Part shown: positions 15,383 to 22,830 of the stretch, piece after piece
How positions within the stretch are numbered: position 1 is the first letter of the stretch
How the letters are laid out: each line of letters begins with the position of its first letter
Assembly (NCBI RefSeq): GCF_017876295.1
Contig: NZ_JAGINT010000001.1
Coordinates: 4,030,001 to 4,094,000, forward strand
Source: Kribbella aluminosa
GTDB lineage: Bacteria > Actinomycetota > Actinomycetes > Propionibacteriales > Kribbellaceae
DNA length: 64,000 nt
Direction of reading: 5' to 3'
Program-made: the position numbers and the translations under genes
The notes under the pieces: generated by a model
What the model was told of the DNA's origin: nothing
The model's input: the letters and a program-made list of their open reading frames with translations, nothing else
Database searches by the model: none

Positions 15383-16270
15383 GTGAGCCTCGACATTCCC
15401 GAGCAGGTCCGGAAGACGGTCGTGGCCGACGGGAACGAATCCTGGCTGGACGAGCTGCCGGGCGTGGTCGACTCGCTGGCCCGGGAGTGGTCTCTGGTCA
15501 TCGGTCGCAGCTTCGCGGGCGGTCACGCTGCTCTGGCCGTCGAGGTGACGCTGGTTGACGGAACTCCGGCCGTCCTCAAGGTCGGCGTACCAGGTCGGGA
15601 CGTCGCGCAGGAGGCCATGGCGTTGCGCCTGGCGAACGGAGCAGGATGCGCCAAGCTGTTGCGCGAAGACCTGGGTCGACAAGCCCTTCTGCTGGAGCGC
15701 CTTGGGGCTCCGATGTACGACCTCGTGGCCGACCCTGCAAGCCGCCACGACTTGCTGTGCGAAGTGGCCGTTCGCCTGTGGCGGCCGATCGGTCCCGACA
15801 TCGACCTTCCAACCGGGGCGAAGTTGGCTGAGCAGTACGCCGATCGGCTGCCGAGGCTATGGGAGCAGGCGGGGCGACCGTGTTCGCCGGCCACCGTGGC
15901 GGACGCGCTGAATTGCATGGATCGTCGGCGCCTTGCCCACGACGATCGGTCCGCGGTTCTGGTCCACGGTGACATCCACGAGATGAACGCCCTGCAGGCG
16001 AGTGACGGCAGCTACAAGCTCATCGATCCAGCCGGACTGCGGGCCGAACCGGCGTGCGATCTCGGCACTATCGTGCGGTGCAACCCGGACCTCGGCGATG
16101 ACCTGTGGGCGCGGACTGAGCAGCTGGCCTCTCGCACGGGCGTGGATGCCACCGCCATCTGGGAATGGGGAACTATCCACCGAGTCGTCAGCGGCGTCTA
16201 CGCCTGCAGTATTGGCTTTCAGCCCTTTGGCGATCTGCTGCTGGCCGAAGCGGATCGCCTCACGGCGTAG
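15383..16270 (+). CDS. aminoglycoside/hydroxyurea-type resistance kinase
   Basis: 295 aa from GTG 15383. It matches the APH(6)/hydroxyurea kinase architecture: WLDELPGVVDSLAREWSLVI at the N-terminus, lysine strand TPAVLKVGVPGRDVAQEAMA, catalytic loop AVLVHGDIHEMNALQASDGS and Mg-binding LIDPAGLRAEPACDLG. The HGDxxxxN asparagine and DPxG aspartate are intact. Shared layout with 7576-8502 indicates a second member of the same subfamily. The converging methyltransferase gene ends 27 bp away. Substrate unknown. Confidence 0.86.
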   Translation: MSLDIPEQVRKTVVADGNESWLDELPGVVDSLAREWSLVIGRSFAGGHAALAVEVTLVDGTPAVLKVGVPGRDVAQEAMALRLANGAGCAKLLREDLGRQALLLERLGAPMYDLVADPASRHDLLCEVAVRLWRPIGPDIDLPTGAKLAEQYADRLPRLWEQAGRPCSPATVADALNCMDRRRLAHDDRSAVLVHGDIHEMNALQASDGSYKLIDPAGLRAEPACDLGTIVRCNPDLGDDLWARTEQLASRTGVDATAIWEWGTIHRVVSGVYACSIGFQPFGDLLLAEADRLTA

Positions 16271-16297
16271 TCACCGGATCGTGCTGCAGTCCCCCGC

Positions 16298-17068
16298 CTA
16301 CCGGCCGGGATGGGGCCGGAGCTTGAAGATCAGGATGCCGAGGTACTTGTTCATCCACGCCTGCTTGTGCGGGTAGCGGCGTCGGGCGTCCTCGGATAGT
16401 TGGGGCTCGATCGCGGTCTCGATCCACAGCCCTGCCGCACTGAACACGTTGATCAGGTCAGAGACGGTGTACGTACGCTTCGTGAGGGTGATCTGGTCGT
16501 TCCAGCCGCTGACGTAGGAGAACGGGGCGGTGGAGAAATACTCTTCACCCAAGGAGGAACCATTCTGTTCGGCCCGTTCGACGGCGTATCGGATCGGTTG
16601 CGTCCTGGTCAACAGGATGAATCCGTCGTCGGTCAGCATCGTCCGCGCTGCCTGCAGGGTGCGGACCGGATCTTTCGCGTAGCCGAAGGACTGCAGGAAC
16701 AAGATCCGGTCGAACCGGCGACCGTCAAGCCCGGGCACAGAATCCAGCTCAGAGAGATTGCCCCGGATGAACTCCAAGCCAGGCGGCGGGGCGCTGAGGA
16801 AGTTGCCACTGACATCGACACCTACCGAGGCAGCCGCACCGTCTCGAACCAGCTCAGCGAGCTTCCCGCCGTTGCCGCAACCGACATCGAGCACCGACCG
16901 TCCGGTGACCTCACCCAGAAGTTCTCGCTGCGCAGGCCACTCGACAAGCCGATCCAGCGAATCCTCTCTGGCTCGGGCCCGCTCGTAGTCCGGAGCAAGT
17001 TCCAGCCACGCCTGGCTCGGATCCCCAGGAGTGTCGGTCTGAGGATCCGCCCGTGAGTCGTCTGACAT
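16298..17068 (-). CDS. class I SAM-dependent methyltransferase
   Basis: 256 aa from ATG 17068. Motif I is SVLDVGCGNGGKLAELVRDG, followed by VGVDVSGNFLSAPPPGLEFI, DRILFLQSFGYAKDPVRTLQ (motif post-II) and MLTDDGFILLTRTQPIRYAV. Length and order fit a Methyltransf_11/25 small-molecule methyltransferase. The frame is open upstream to 17341, but residues before ATG 17068 match a different family (see the next entry), so I start here; the ribosome site is weak. Substrate is unknown. Confidence 0.82.
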   Translation of the reverse strand: MSDDSRADPQTDTPGDPSQAWLELAPDYERARAREDSLDRLVEWPAQRELLGEVTGRSVLDVGCGNGGKLAELVRDGAAASVGVDVSGNFLSAPPPGLEFIRGNLSELDSVPGLDGRRFDRILFLQSFGYAKDPVRTLQAARTMLTDDGFILLTRTQPIRYAVERAEQNGSSLGEEYFSTAPFSYVSGWNDQITLTKRTYTVSDLINVFSAAGLWIETAIEPQLSEDARRRYPHKQAWMNKYLGILIFKLRPHPGR

Positions 17069-17308
17069 CGCCACGAGACAGACCATAGTCGCCGCCGCGA
17101 GGTACGCCGGTGAAGGCATCGATCGCCCACCCACCATGGGATGGGTGAACCCGTTGATGGACAGCGCGACCCCAGCCTGGTCCAACGGGTCCCACCGGCC
17201 GTAGAGATGCGCCCAGTACTCGGTCGCCGCAGCCTCGTCCGATGTTCGCGGCAACGGTTCGGGTTTCGCCGTACTTGCAGCCGGCGGCACGCGTGGTTGA
17301 CTCATGGC
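17069..17308 (-). pseudogene. N-terminal remnant of an aminoglycoside-type nucleotidyltransferase
   Basis: From ATG 17308 the frame encodes TEYWAHLYGRWDPLDQAGVA, which matches the opening of small nucleotidyltransferases. In an overlapping frame the typical continuation GGWAIDAFTGVPR appears, so there is a frameshift around 17150. Shortly after, the sequence runs into the methyltransferase start. The catalytic D-x-D strand is missing. The resulting frame is continuous with the methyltransferase gene, giving a 347-codon chimeric ORF. I regard the chimera as deletion debris. Confidence 0.5.
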
Positions 17309-17491
17309 GCTGCCTTGCTCGCACCGCACTCTCGCCGGCAACGGCGTTCCAGCTGCGCCGATCGGCGGTCACCGTGCTGGTCACGTACTCCTCACCGAAC
17401 CACACGGCCCTCGTCCGGTGCCTGTGGCAACTACCTGCCCCTGCACCCCCATTGAAGCTGGCGCTCCCCCGAGCCTGCTCGAAGTCGGTTG

Positions 17492-18394
17492 TCAGGTTGT
17501 GGTAAGCGTGGCGACGATGGCGGTGAAGGCGTCGCGGGCTGGGTCGTGGATGTTTTTCAGGGCGGCGAGCGCGCAGGCGGACGGGGGCAGGTCGCGGAGT
17601 GGGATTGTGAGTACGTCGGGGTGGTGGAAGTGGTCCGCGAACGGCGCGACCGTGGGGTGTACGAGGCGGCCTCGGGCCAGGAGGTACAGGAGTTCGGCGT
17701 TGTCCTCGACTGCAGCGTCGACGAATCGGAGCTGGCGGCCGGACGGTGTTCGGGAGGGGCACGTCGCCTCGGCTGCCTCTGGCGTGAGTCCGTAGGGTCG
17801 CCTCACGTCGTGATCTGCGAGGTCCTCGACGGACAGCTCGGCGCGGTCGGCGAGTGGATGGGTGCGGCCTAGCATCACGACGCGCTGGTCCGCGGCGCTG
17901 AGCACCGGGCCGACGACGATGTCGGGCTGGTCGAGTGGAAGCCGTGTTACGACGAGGTCGACCTCGCGACGGCGTAAAGGACCGAGACGGTCGTTGAACG
18001 GCGTGGTACTCAGCTGCACCGTGGCGCCGACGTACAGGGTCTCGAACTGCTCGATGGCGCGGCTCAGGACGTCCACACCCGAGGCGGCGTTCAGCAGCCC
18101 GACACGCACGACCCCCGGCCCGGCGCCTCGAAAGGTCGCCGTACGCAGCACGCGCTCGAGGCCTGCAACCGCGGGACTCAGCTCGGCCTGCAGTGCGGAC
18201 CCGGCCTCGGTCAGTTCGACGACACGGCTGGTACGGCGGAAGAGCTCCTGACCGCCCAGCTTCCGCTCAAGAGCTCGTACTGTCTGGCTGACTCGCGAAG
18301 TCGTGAGGCCAAGGCGCCCTGCGGTGCGCCCGAAGTGGAGCTCCTCGGCGAGCACCAGGAACACGCGCAGTTCACGCAACTCGACGTCCGGCAT
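17492..18394 (-). CDS. LysR-family transcriptional regulator
   Basis: 300 aa from ATG 18394. The winged HTH is at residues 1-60 (LRELRVFLVLAEELHFGRTA, LGLTTSRVSQTVRALERKLG, ELFRRTSRVVELTEAG). The effector-binding domain follows, starting VRVGLLNAASGVDVLSRAIE. It is divergent from the Asp/Glu-racemase-like gene at 18469 with only 74 bp between starts, the usual LysR-target layout, so that gene and perhaps the downstream reductase are the likely targets. The inducer is unknown. Confidence 0.92.
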   Translation of the reverse strand: MPDVELRELRVFLVLAEELHFGRTAGRLGLTTSRVSQTVRALERKLGGQELFRRTSRVVELTEAGSALQAELSPAVAGLERVLRTATFRGAGPGVVRVGLLNAASGVDVLSRAIEQFETLYVGATVQLSTTPFNDRLGPLRRREVDLVVTRLPLDQPDIVVGPVLSAADQRVVMLGRTHPLADRAELSVEDLADHDVRRPYGLTPEAAEATCPSRTPSGRQLRFVDAAVEDNAELLYLLARGRLVHPTVAPFADHFHHPDVLTIPLRDLPPSACALAALKNIHDPARDAFTAIVATLTTT

Positions 18395-18468
18395 CGTTGA
18401 GCGATGCTACACGTTCCGTGCTGCAGATCGGCGTTGATAGCAGCCCTCCACGCTGCGAGGGTCAAGTC

Positions 18469-19314
18469 ATGGACCTCAACGGCGTGATCACGGTGGGCGT
18501 GCTGACACCTCACGCAACACCTGGTCCAGACGTCGAGCTACCGGACATGGCGCCGGGCCGGGTCCGCGTCAAGCTCTCCAGGACCTCGAACGAGGTGCCC
18601 CGTAGGCGAGGCCCCGACGATGCACGACCTACCACGGTGCCGACCTCAGCCGACGGCGTGCGCGCACAGGCGAGGCCGACCTTCGACAAGGCGGTTTCGG
18701 CGCTGATGCCTGCAGCAGAAGTACTCGCCCTCGACAGGGCGGCGTCAGCGCTGATGCCCACGGCGGACATGCTCGCTCTCGACGAGGCGGCGGCGGTGGT
18801 GATGCCTGCGGCCGACGTACTCGCGGTCGCGTCGACGGGCTGCGGGTATGTGCTTGGGTACGACGAGGAGTCCGCGCTCGTGAAGGGACTCCGGGACCGG
18901 TGGGGCGTGCCGGCGTATGCCACGTCCCTGTCGGCCGTTTCGGCGTTGCGGTCGCGGGACATCAACCGCGTCAGCCTGGTTCATCCGCCGTGGTTCGGGC
19001 ACGCGCTCAACGACCTCGGCGCCGAGTACTTCCGCGGCCAGGGCTTCGAGGTCGTGGACGCTCGGCTGGCCGACCTTCCCGACGACCCGAGCCGAGTCCA
19101 GCCGGAGATGGTCGTCGAGTGGGTCGCACAACACCTCTCCCCCGGCGCCGAAGCAATCTTCATCGGCGGGAACGGCTTGCGCGCCGCTCGCGCCATTCTG
19201 CCTTTGGAGCGCCGCACCGGACGCCTCGTTCTGGAGGCCAATCAGGTCCTGCTGTGGTCAATTCTCCGGAATGTCCGAGCACCGGTCCAAGGGTTCGGAA
19301 TGCTGTTCGACTGA
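18469..19314 (+). CDS. Asp/Glu racemase / maleate isomerase / arylmalonate decarboxylase-like protein with internal 16-residue repeat
   Basis: 281 aa from ATG 18469 with GAGGG upstream. The family phrases are VGVLTPHATPGPDVELPDMA at the N-terminus, TGCGYVLGYDEES with the first catalytic-type Cys, then LVHPPWFGHALNDLGAEYF and EAIFIGGNGLRAARAI. In the second active-site position, where many relatives have Cys, this protein has N, so racemase or isomerase chemistry is doubtful. Residues about 74-121 consist of three tandem 16-residue units (xAxSALMPxAxxLALD), an insertion I do not know from the family. It is divergent from the LysR gene and followed 25 bp later by a RibD-type reductase. Confidence 0.75.
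   Translation: MDLNGVITVGVLTPHATPGPDVELPDMAPGRVRVKLSRTSNEVPRRRGPDDARPTTVPTSADGVRAQARPTFDKAVSALMPAAEVLALDRAASALMPTADMLALDEAAAVVMPAADVLAVASTGCGYVLGYDEESALVKGLRDRWGVPAYATSLSAVSALRSRDINRVSLVHPPWFGHALNDLGAEYFRGQGFEVVDARLADLPDDPSRVQPEMVVEWVAQHLSPGAEAIFIGGNGLRAARAILPLERRTGRLVLEANQVLLWSILRNVRAPVQGFGMLFD
18688..18831 (+). repeat. three tandem 48-bp coding repeats
   Basis: Units at 18688-18735, 18736-18783 and 18784-18831 encode KAVSALMPAAEVLALD, RAASALMPTADMLALD and EAAAVVMPAADVLAVA. The repeats are in frame and diverged at synonymous and replacement sites, so the expansion is not brand new. Each unit is amphipathic and likely helical. Confidence 0.85.
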
Positions 19315-19339
19315 CCGGAACAAACAAAGGAGAAATACC

Positions 19340-19891
19340 ATGCGAGACGTCATTCTGTACATGTCGATGTCACTGGACGGTTTCGTCGGCAGCGACCGCG
19401 GACACCCCGGAATGTCGATCCCCGAAGGCGACGAACTCAAGCGGTGGAAGCTCGACCGCATCAGCACGGCAGGCGCCCATCTCATGGGGCGTACGACGTA
19501 CCAGGAGATGGCGTCGTTCTGGCCGCACTCGGACGACGACTACGCGGCCCCGATGAACGACATCCCGAAGATCGTGTTCTCCAAGACCCTCACCGACGCC
19601 GAGGCCAGCTGGCCGATCACCCGGGTTGCGCGTGGCGACCTCGCGACCGAGATCGCCGCGCTCAAGTCCGAGCCTGGCCCGGACGTGATCGTGTGGGGTG
19701 GCCGGCGGCTGGCCGGCGCTCTGGCCGCGGCGGACCTCATCGACGAGTACCGCCTCCTGATCCAGCCGCTGGCGCTGGGCACCGGACAGTCGTTGTTCGA
19801 CCAACTACCGGACCCCAGGCACCTGAACCTCGTCGAGGCGGTGCCGTTCCCCAGCGGCGTCGTCGTACACATCTACCGCTCCACGGATTAG
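19340..19891 (+). CDS. dihydrofolate reductase-family (RibD C-terminal domain) protein
   Basis: 183 aa from ATG 19340, with AAAGGAG nine bases upstream. The RibD_C fold is shown by MSMSLDGFVGSDRG near the N-terminus, AGAHLMGRTTYQEMASFWP, the NADPH-loop VIVWGGRRLAGALAAADLID, then EYRLLIQPLALGTGQSLF. Stand-alone actinobacterial members are putative NADPH-dependent reductases without a proven substrate. The stop overlaps the stop of the converging truncated VOC gene. It probably belongs to the LysR-controlled unit with the gene at 18469. Confidence 0.87.
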   Translation: MRDVILYMSMSLDGFVGSDRGHPGMSIPEGDELKRWKLDRISTAGAHLMGRTTYQEMASFWPHSDDDYAAPMNDIPKIVFSKTLTDAEASWPITRVARGDLATEIAALKSEPGPDVIVWGGRRLAGALAAADLIDEYRLLIQPLALGTGQSLFDQLPDPRHLNLVEAVPFPSGVVVHIYRSTD

Positions 19892-20169
19892 CCGAGGTCC
19901 AGATGCATCGTCGAGGTCTGCTCGCCGTCGACGGCCGGCCAGTGCGGTCGGCGATAGTCGGCTTCGTAGTCGAAGTTCAACGCCGGCTCGGCGACGCCCT
20001 CGGGCGGGCAGACCAGCGCATAGCCGGCCTCCGCCGGTTCACCCGGACGCGGGCCTTCTTCCCGCATGTACGGCCAGTTCAGCAGCCGCGAGTAGAACCG
20101 CGCCAACTCACGCGGATGGGCTGCCATGATCGTCACCGCCCCGAGCCGGATCCGCGGCGGCTCGCCCAT
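19888..20169 (-). pseudogene. C-terminally truncated VOC-family protein
   Basis: From ATG 20169 the 93 codons encode the first beta-alpha-beta half of a VOC protein (IRLGAVTIMAAHPRELARFY, RLLNWPYMREEGPRP, ALNFDYEADYRRPHWP, QTSTMHLDLG). Homologues continue for another 30-40 residues through VDDLDAAV... to the DPAGHPF ending. Here the frame stops exactly where it meets the 3' end of the reductase gene, the two stops overlapping by four bases. The second half has probably been deleted at that junction. Confidence 0.6.
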
Positions 20170-20202
20170 CACAGGTGACCGGCCAGGTCTGCACAGCACT
20201 GC

Positions 20203-20482
20203 GACATTTCCACTGCTCCCTCAATTCCCGCGCGAACTGCTGCTGACTGCATCTTTCGAGGGTAGGTGAGTGCGGGAGGTCCCCCGGGGAAGTCCGCGGA
20301 TCCCGGCGCTGCTCCGGCACCACTTCAGCACGGCGAGTTGGGGAGGATTTCCCGCCCGATTCGGCACAACATCCTCCCCAACCCGGACCTACGTCCGGCC
20401 GCGAGCTACGCCGTCCACCCACACGGTGGGGTGTGCAGCGGCGAGCTGGTCTACCGCTGCCGCGCCACCCTCGACGCCGTCA
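20203..20482. other. unassigned region with a strong inverted repeat
   Basis: No gene is recognised. The main feature is a perfect 12-bp inverted repeat described separately. Confidence 0.45.
20337..20382. repeat. perfect 12-bp inverted repeat (stem-loop)
   Basis: GTTGGGGAGGAT at 20337-20348 is exactly inverted as ATCCTCCCCAAC at 20371-20382, with a 22-base loop. There is no T-tract. It could be an insertion-sequence end, a terminator stem or a recombination target inside this debris zone. Confidence 0.75.
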
Positions 20483-20600
20483 CCAACGCACGAGAATCGA
20501 CCACACCCACCACAACCACGCCACACCGACCGCCGACGACCAGCTGATCCCCCATACCTGCAACGAAATCCGCCACGTCACCGCGTCCGACTCTGCAACT
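20483..20600 (+). pseudogene. possible 3' scrap of a transposase
   Basis: In the frame containing THHNHATPTADDQLIPHTCN followed by EIRH, the phrase DxLIPxTCNEI resembles the C-terminal linker of IS701/IS4-type transposases common in actinobacteria. The downstream WxxWRRRHQxxAR region is missing. Identification is weak. Confidence 0.3.
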
Positions 20601-20637
20601 GCCGACGCCGAAAGGGTCACGATCTACGGCTGTAGTA

Positions 20638-20880
20638 CTAGGGGGCTGAAGATCGCTTCAGCACGGAGCGGATGGGGGTTCGGAGCAGGACCAGGAGTAG
20701 GCAGACGTAGAAGCCTCCGGCGACGAGTCCGCCGGTGGCGAGGGCCAAGTAGAAGGACCTGTCCCCCGACTGCAGTTTTGTTTGCCAGATCAGAAGGGTA
20801 CGGCGAGCAGCGCCGGCGTGAGCGTGACCGCGGGCAGGACGCGGCCGGGATTCTCCCCCGCGGCCAGGCGGTCGATGACG
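20638..20880 (-). pseudogene. C-terminal fragment of a membrane protein, frameshifted
   Basis: On the minus strand a hydrophobic run (RVLPAVTLTPALLAVPF) hits a stop, and one base over it continues LIWQTKLQSGDRSFYLALA then TGGLVAGGFYVCLLLVLLRT and a short basic tail to TAG at 20638. Together they form two membrane helices joined by a polar loop. The N-terminal part is absent. It converges on the LuxR remnant. Confidence 0.45.
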
Positions 20881-20894
20881 CCGAGGCGGACGAG

Positions 20895-21029
20895 GGTCGA
20901 GCCGGTGCCAACCACGAGATCGCCGCCGAGCTGTTCATCTCGCTCAGCATCGTCAAGGGACACGTCGCCGGCCTCCGGACGAAGCTCGAGGCCCTGAACC
21001 GTGCCGAGGTCGCCGTCTGGGTCTGGTAG
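20895..21029 (+). pseudogene. LuxR/NarL HTH remnant
   Basis: The frame ending TAG 21029 encodes GANHEIAAELFISLSIVKGH and VAGLRTKLEALNRAEVAVWV, which is the helix-turn-helix of NarL-type response regulators (NxEIAxxLFxSxxTVKxHV). The receiver domain and the first HTH helix are not recognisable upstream. It is only a C-terminal remnant. Confidence 0.55.
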
Positions 21030-21090
21030 TCCGGACTGGCCTGGCACCACCCCTTTGTGAATCCGATCACGAGCTGCGAGGATCTGCGGC

Positions 21091-22830
21091 ATGACCAGCG
21101 CGGGGCGTCTTCGTGGATGGCTGGACGGTACGCGCGACACCTGGAGTCCGCCGCGTGAGAGGGACCTGGCGAGCCCGTACCGGTTCCTCTTCTGGCTCAC
21201 GCGAGAGCAGGCGCGGCGGGTCGGTTGGGGCGCCGCGTTGGGCACCTGCTGGATGGTCGGCCTGACCGTACCGCCGTGGGTCTTGTCCAAGGCCGTCGAC
21301 GAAGGACTTGCCGCCCGCGACACGAGCGCCCTGGTCAAGTGGGTCCTGCTGCTGCTCGGTGTCAGCGTCCTGAACGCGCTCCTCGGGATCGCACGGCACC
21401 GCACGATGACCAAGATCCGCATGGACGCCTCGTTCCGCTCCGTCCGTGCGACCGTCTGGCACACGTCCCGCCTCGGCGCGTCCCTCCAGCGGCGGATGAC
21501 CGCCGGCGAGGTGGTGACGGTCGGGATCAGCGACGTGTACACGGTCGCCCAGGCGCTGACGGTCACCGGCCCCGGCGTCGGCGCGGTCATCGCGTACGCC
21601 GTGGTCGCGGCCGTGCTGTTCACGATCTCCCCGCTCCTGGCGGCCGTCGTACTCGCGGGAGTACCGCTGCTCGCGGTCGCGGTCGGCCCGTTCCTGCAGC
21701 GCATCGAACGCACCGGCGGCACGTACCGGGTACACCAGGGCCACCTCACGACGCGCCTCGTCGACATACTTGCCGGGCTGCGCGTGCTCAACGGTCTGGG
21801 CGGGAAGGCGTTCGTCGCGGAGCGGTACGGACAGGAGTCGCAGCAGCTGATCGGCCACGGCTACCGGATCGCCGGTCCCGCGAGCTGGGTCGGCGCGTTG
21901 TCCACAGGATTGCCGGCGTTGTTCCTCGCCGCCGTCGTGTGGTTGTCGGCGCGGATGGCCGCGACCGGCGCCATCACGATCGGCGATGTGGTCGCCGTCT
22001 ACGGGTACGTCGCCGTACTCGTCGTCCCAGTCTCCGCCTTCATCGAGGGCGGTGGGGACATCGCCCGCGCCCGGGTGGCGGGCCGGCGCATCATCGACCT
22101 GCTCAACCTGCCGGTCGCCCGCGACAACGACGGCGCCGTACCGCAAGGCCCGCTGGCCGATCCGACGTCTGGAGTTGTGGTCCGCCCCGGCGTGCTCACC
22201 GCCCTGGTCGCCGCCCAGCCGGCAGATGCCACCGCGGTTGTCGAACGCCTCGGACAGGTAGACGCTGGTGCCGGCGGCGTCGGGGTGACCTGGGCGGGGA
22301 TGCCGATCGACAGCATCGGCCGTACCGAGTTCCGGCGCCGGTTGGTTGTCGCGGACAACGATGCCGAGGTGTTCGCGGGCACGGTGCGCGAGGTCGTCGC
22401 GGGACGCGTGGATCCCGCTGACGACCGGATCCGTACGGCGCTCCGCGTCGCGGTCGCCGAGGACGTCGTCGAGGCGCTCCCCGGCGGGCTCGACGCCCCG
22501 ATCGCGGCCGGCGGCACCGACCTGTCCGGCGGTCAACGACAGCGCATCCGGCTCGCCCGCGCGGTCTACTCGGCACCCGACGTACTGCTCGCCGTCGAGC
22601 CGACCTCGGCGCTCGATGCGAACACCGAGGCGGCCGTCGTCGACCGGATCCGCGCGGCCAGGCGAAACACGACGACGGTGATCACCACGACGTCGCCGCT
22701 GGTACTCGATCGCGCCGACGAGGTCATCCTCCTGGTCGACGGCAAGTTGTCCGCGGCCGGCACGCACGCGGACCTGCTGCGCAGCAACCCGTACTATCGC
22801 GACCTCGTAGCGAGGACCGCCGATGAGTAG
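21091..22830 (+). CDS. ABC transporter permease/ATPase, half with degenerate ATP site
   Basis: 579 aa from ATG 21091. An ABC_membrane domain of six helices (residues about 40-310) is fused to an NBD (about 340-575). The NBD has an intact signature LSGGQRQRIRLARA (around residue 478) but no Walker A: where GxxGxGKST should be it reads VVRPGVLTALVAAQPADATA. Walker B has lost its Asp (VLLAVEPTSALD) and the H-loop His is replaced (ITTTSPL). It therefore cannot form a normal ATP site alone. It overlaps the next ABC gene by 8 bases, and the pair forms a heterodimeric exporter in which this subunit supplies LSGGQ to the partner's Walker A. The cargo is unknown. Confidence 0.9.
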   Translation: MTSAGRLRGWLDGTRDTWSPPRERDLASPYRFLFWLTREQARRVGWGAALGTCWMVGLTVPPWVLSKAVDEGLAARDTSALVKWVLLLLGVSVLNALLGIARHRTMTKIRMDASFRSVRATVWHTSRLGASLQRRMTAGEVVTVGISDVYTVAQALTVTGPGVGAVIAYAVVAAVLFTISPLLAAVVLAGVPLLAVAVGPFLQRIERTGGTYRVHQGHLTTRLVDILAGLRVLNGLGGKAFVAERYGQESQQLIGHGYRIAGPASWVGALSTGLPALFLAAVVWLSARMAATGAITIGDVVAVYGYVAVLVVPVSAFIEGGGDIARARVAGRRIIDLLNLPVARDNDGAVPQGPLADPTSGVVVRPGVLTALVAAQPADATAVVERLGQVDAGAGGVGVTWAGMPIDSIGRTEFRRRLVVADNDAEVFAGTVREVVAGRVDPADDRIRTALRVAVAEDVVEALPGGLDAPIAAGGTDLSGGQRQRIRLARAVYSAPDVLLAVEPTSALDANTEAAVVDRIRAARRNTTTVITTTSPLVLDRADEVILLVDGKLSAAGTHADLLRSNPYYRDLVARTADE

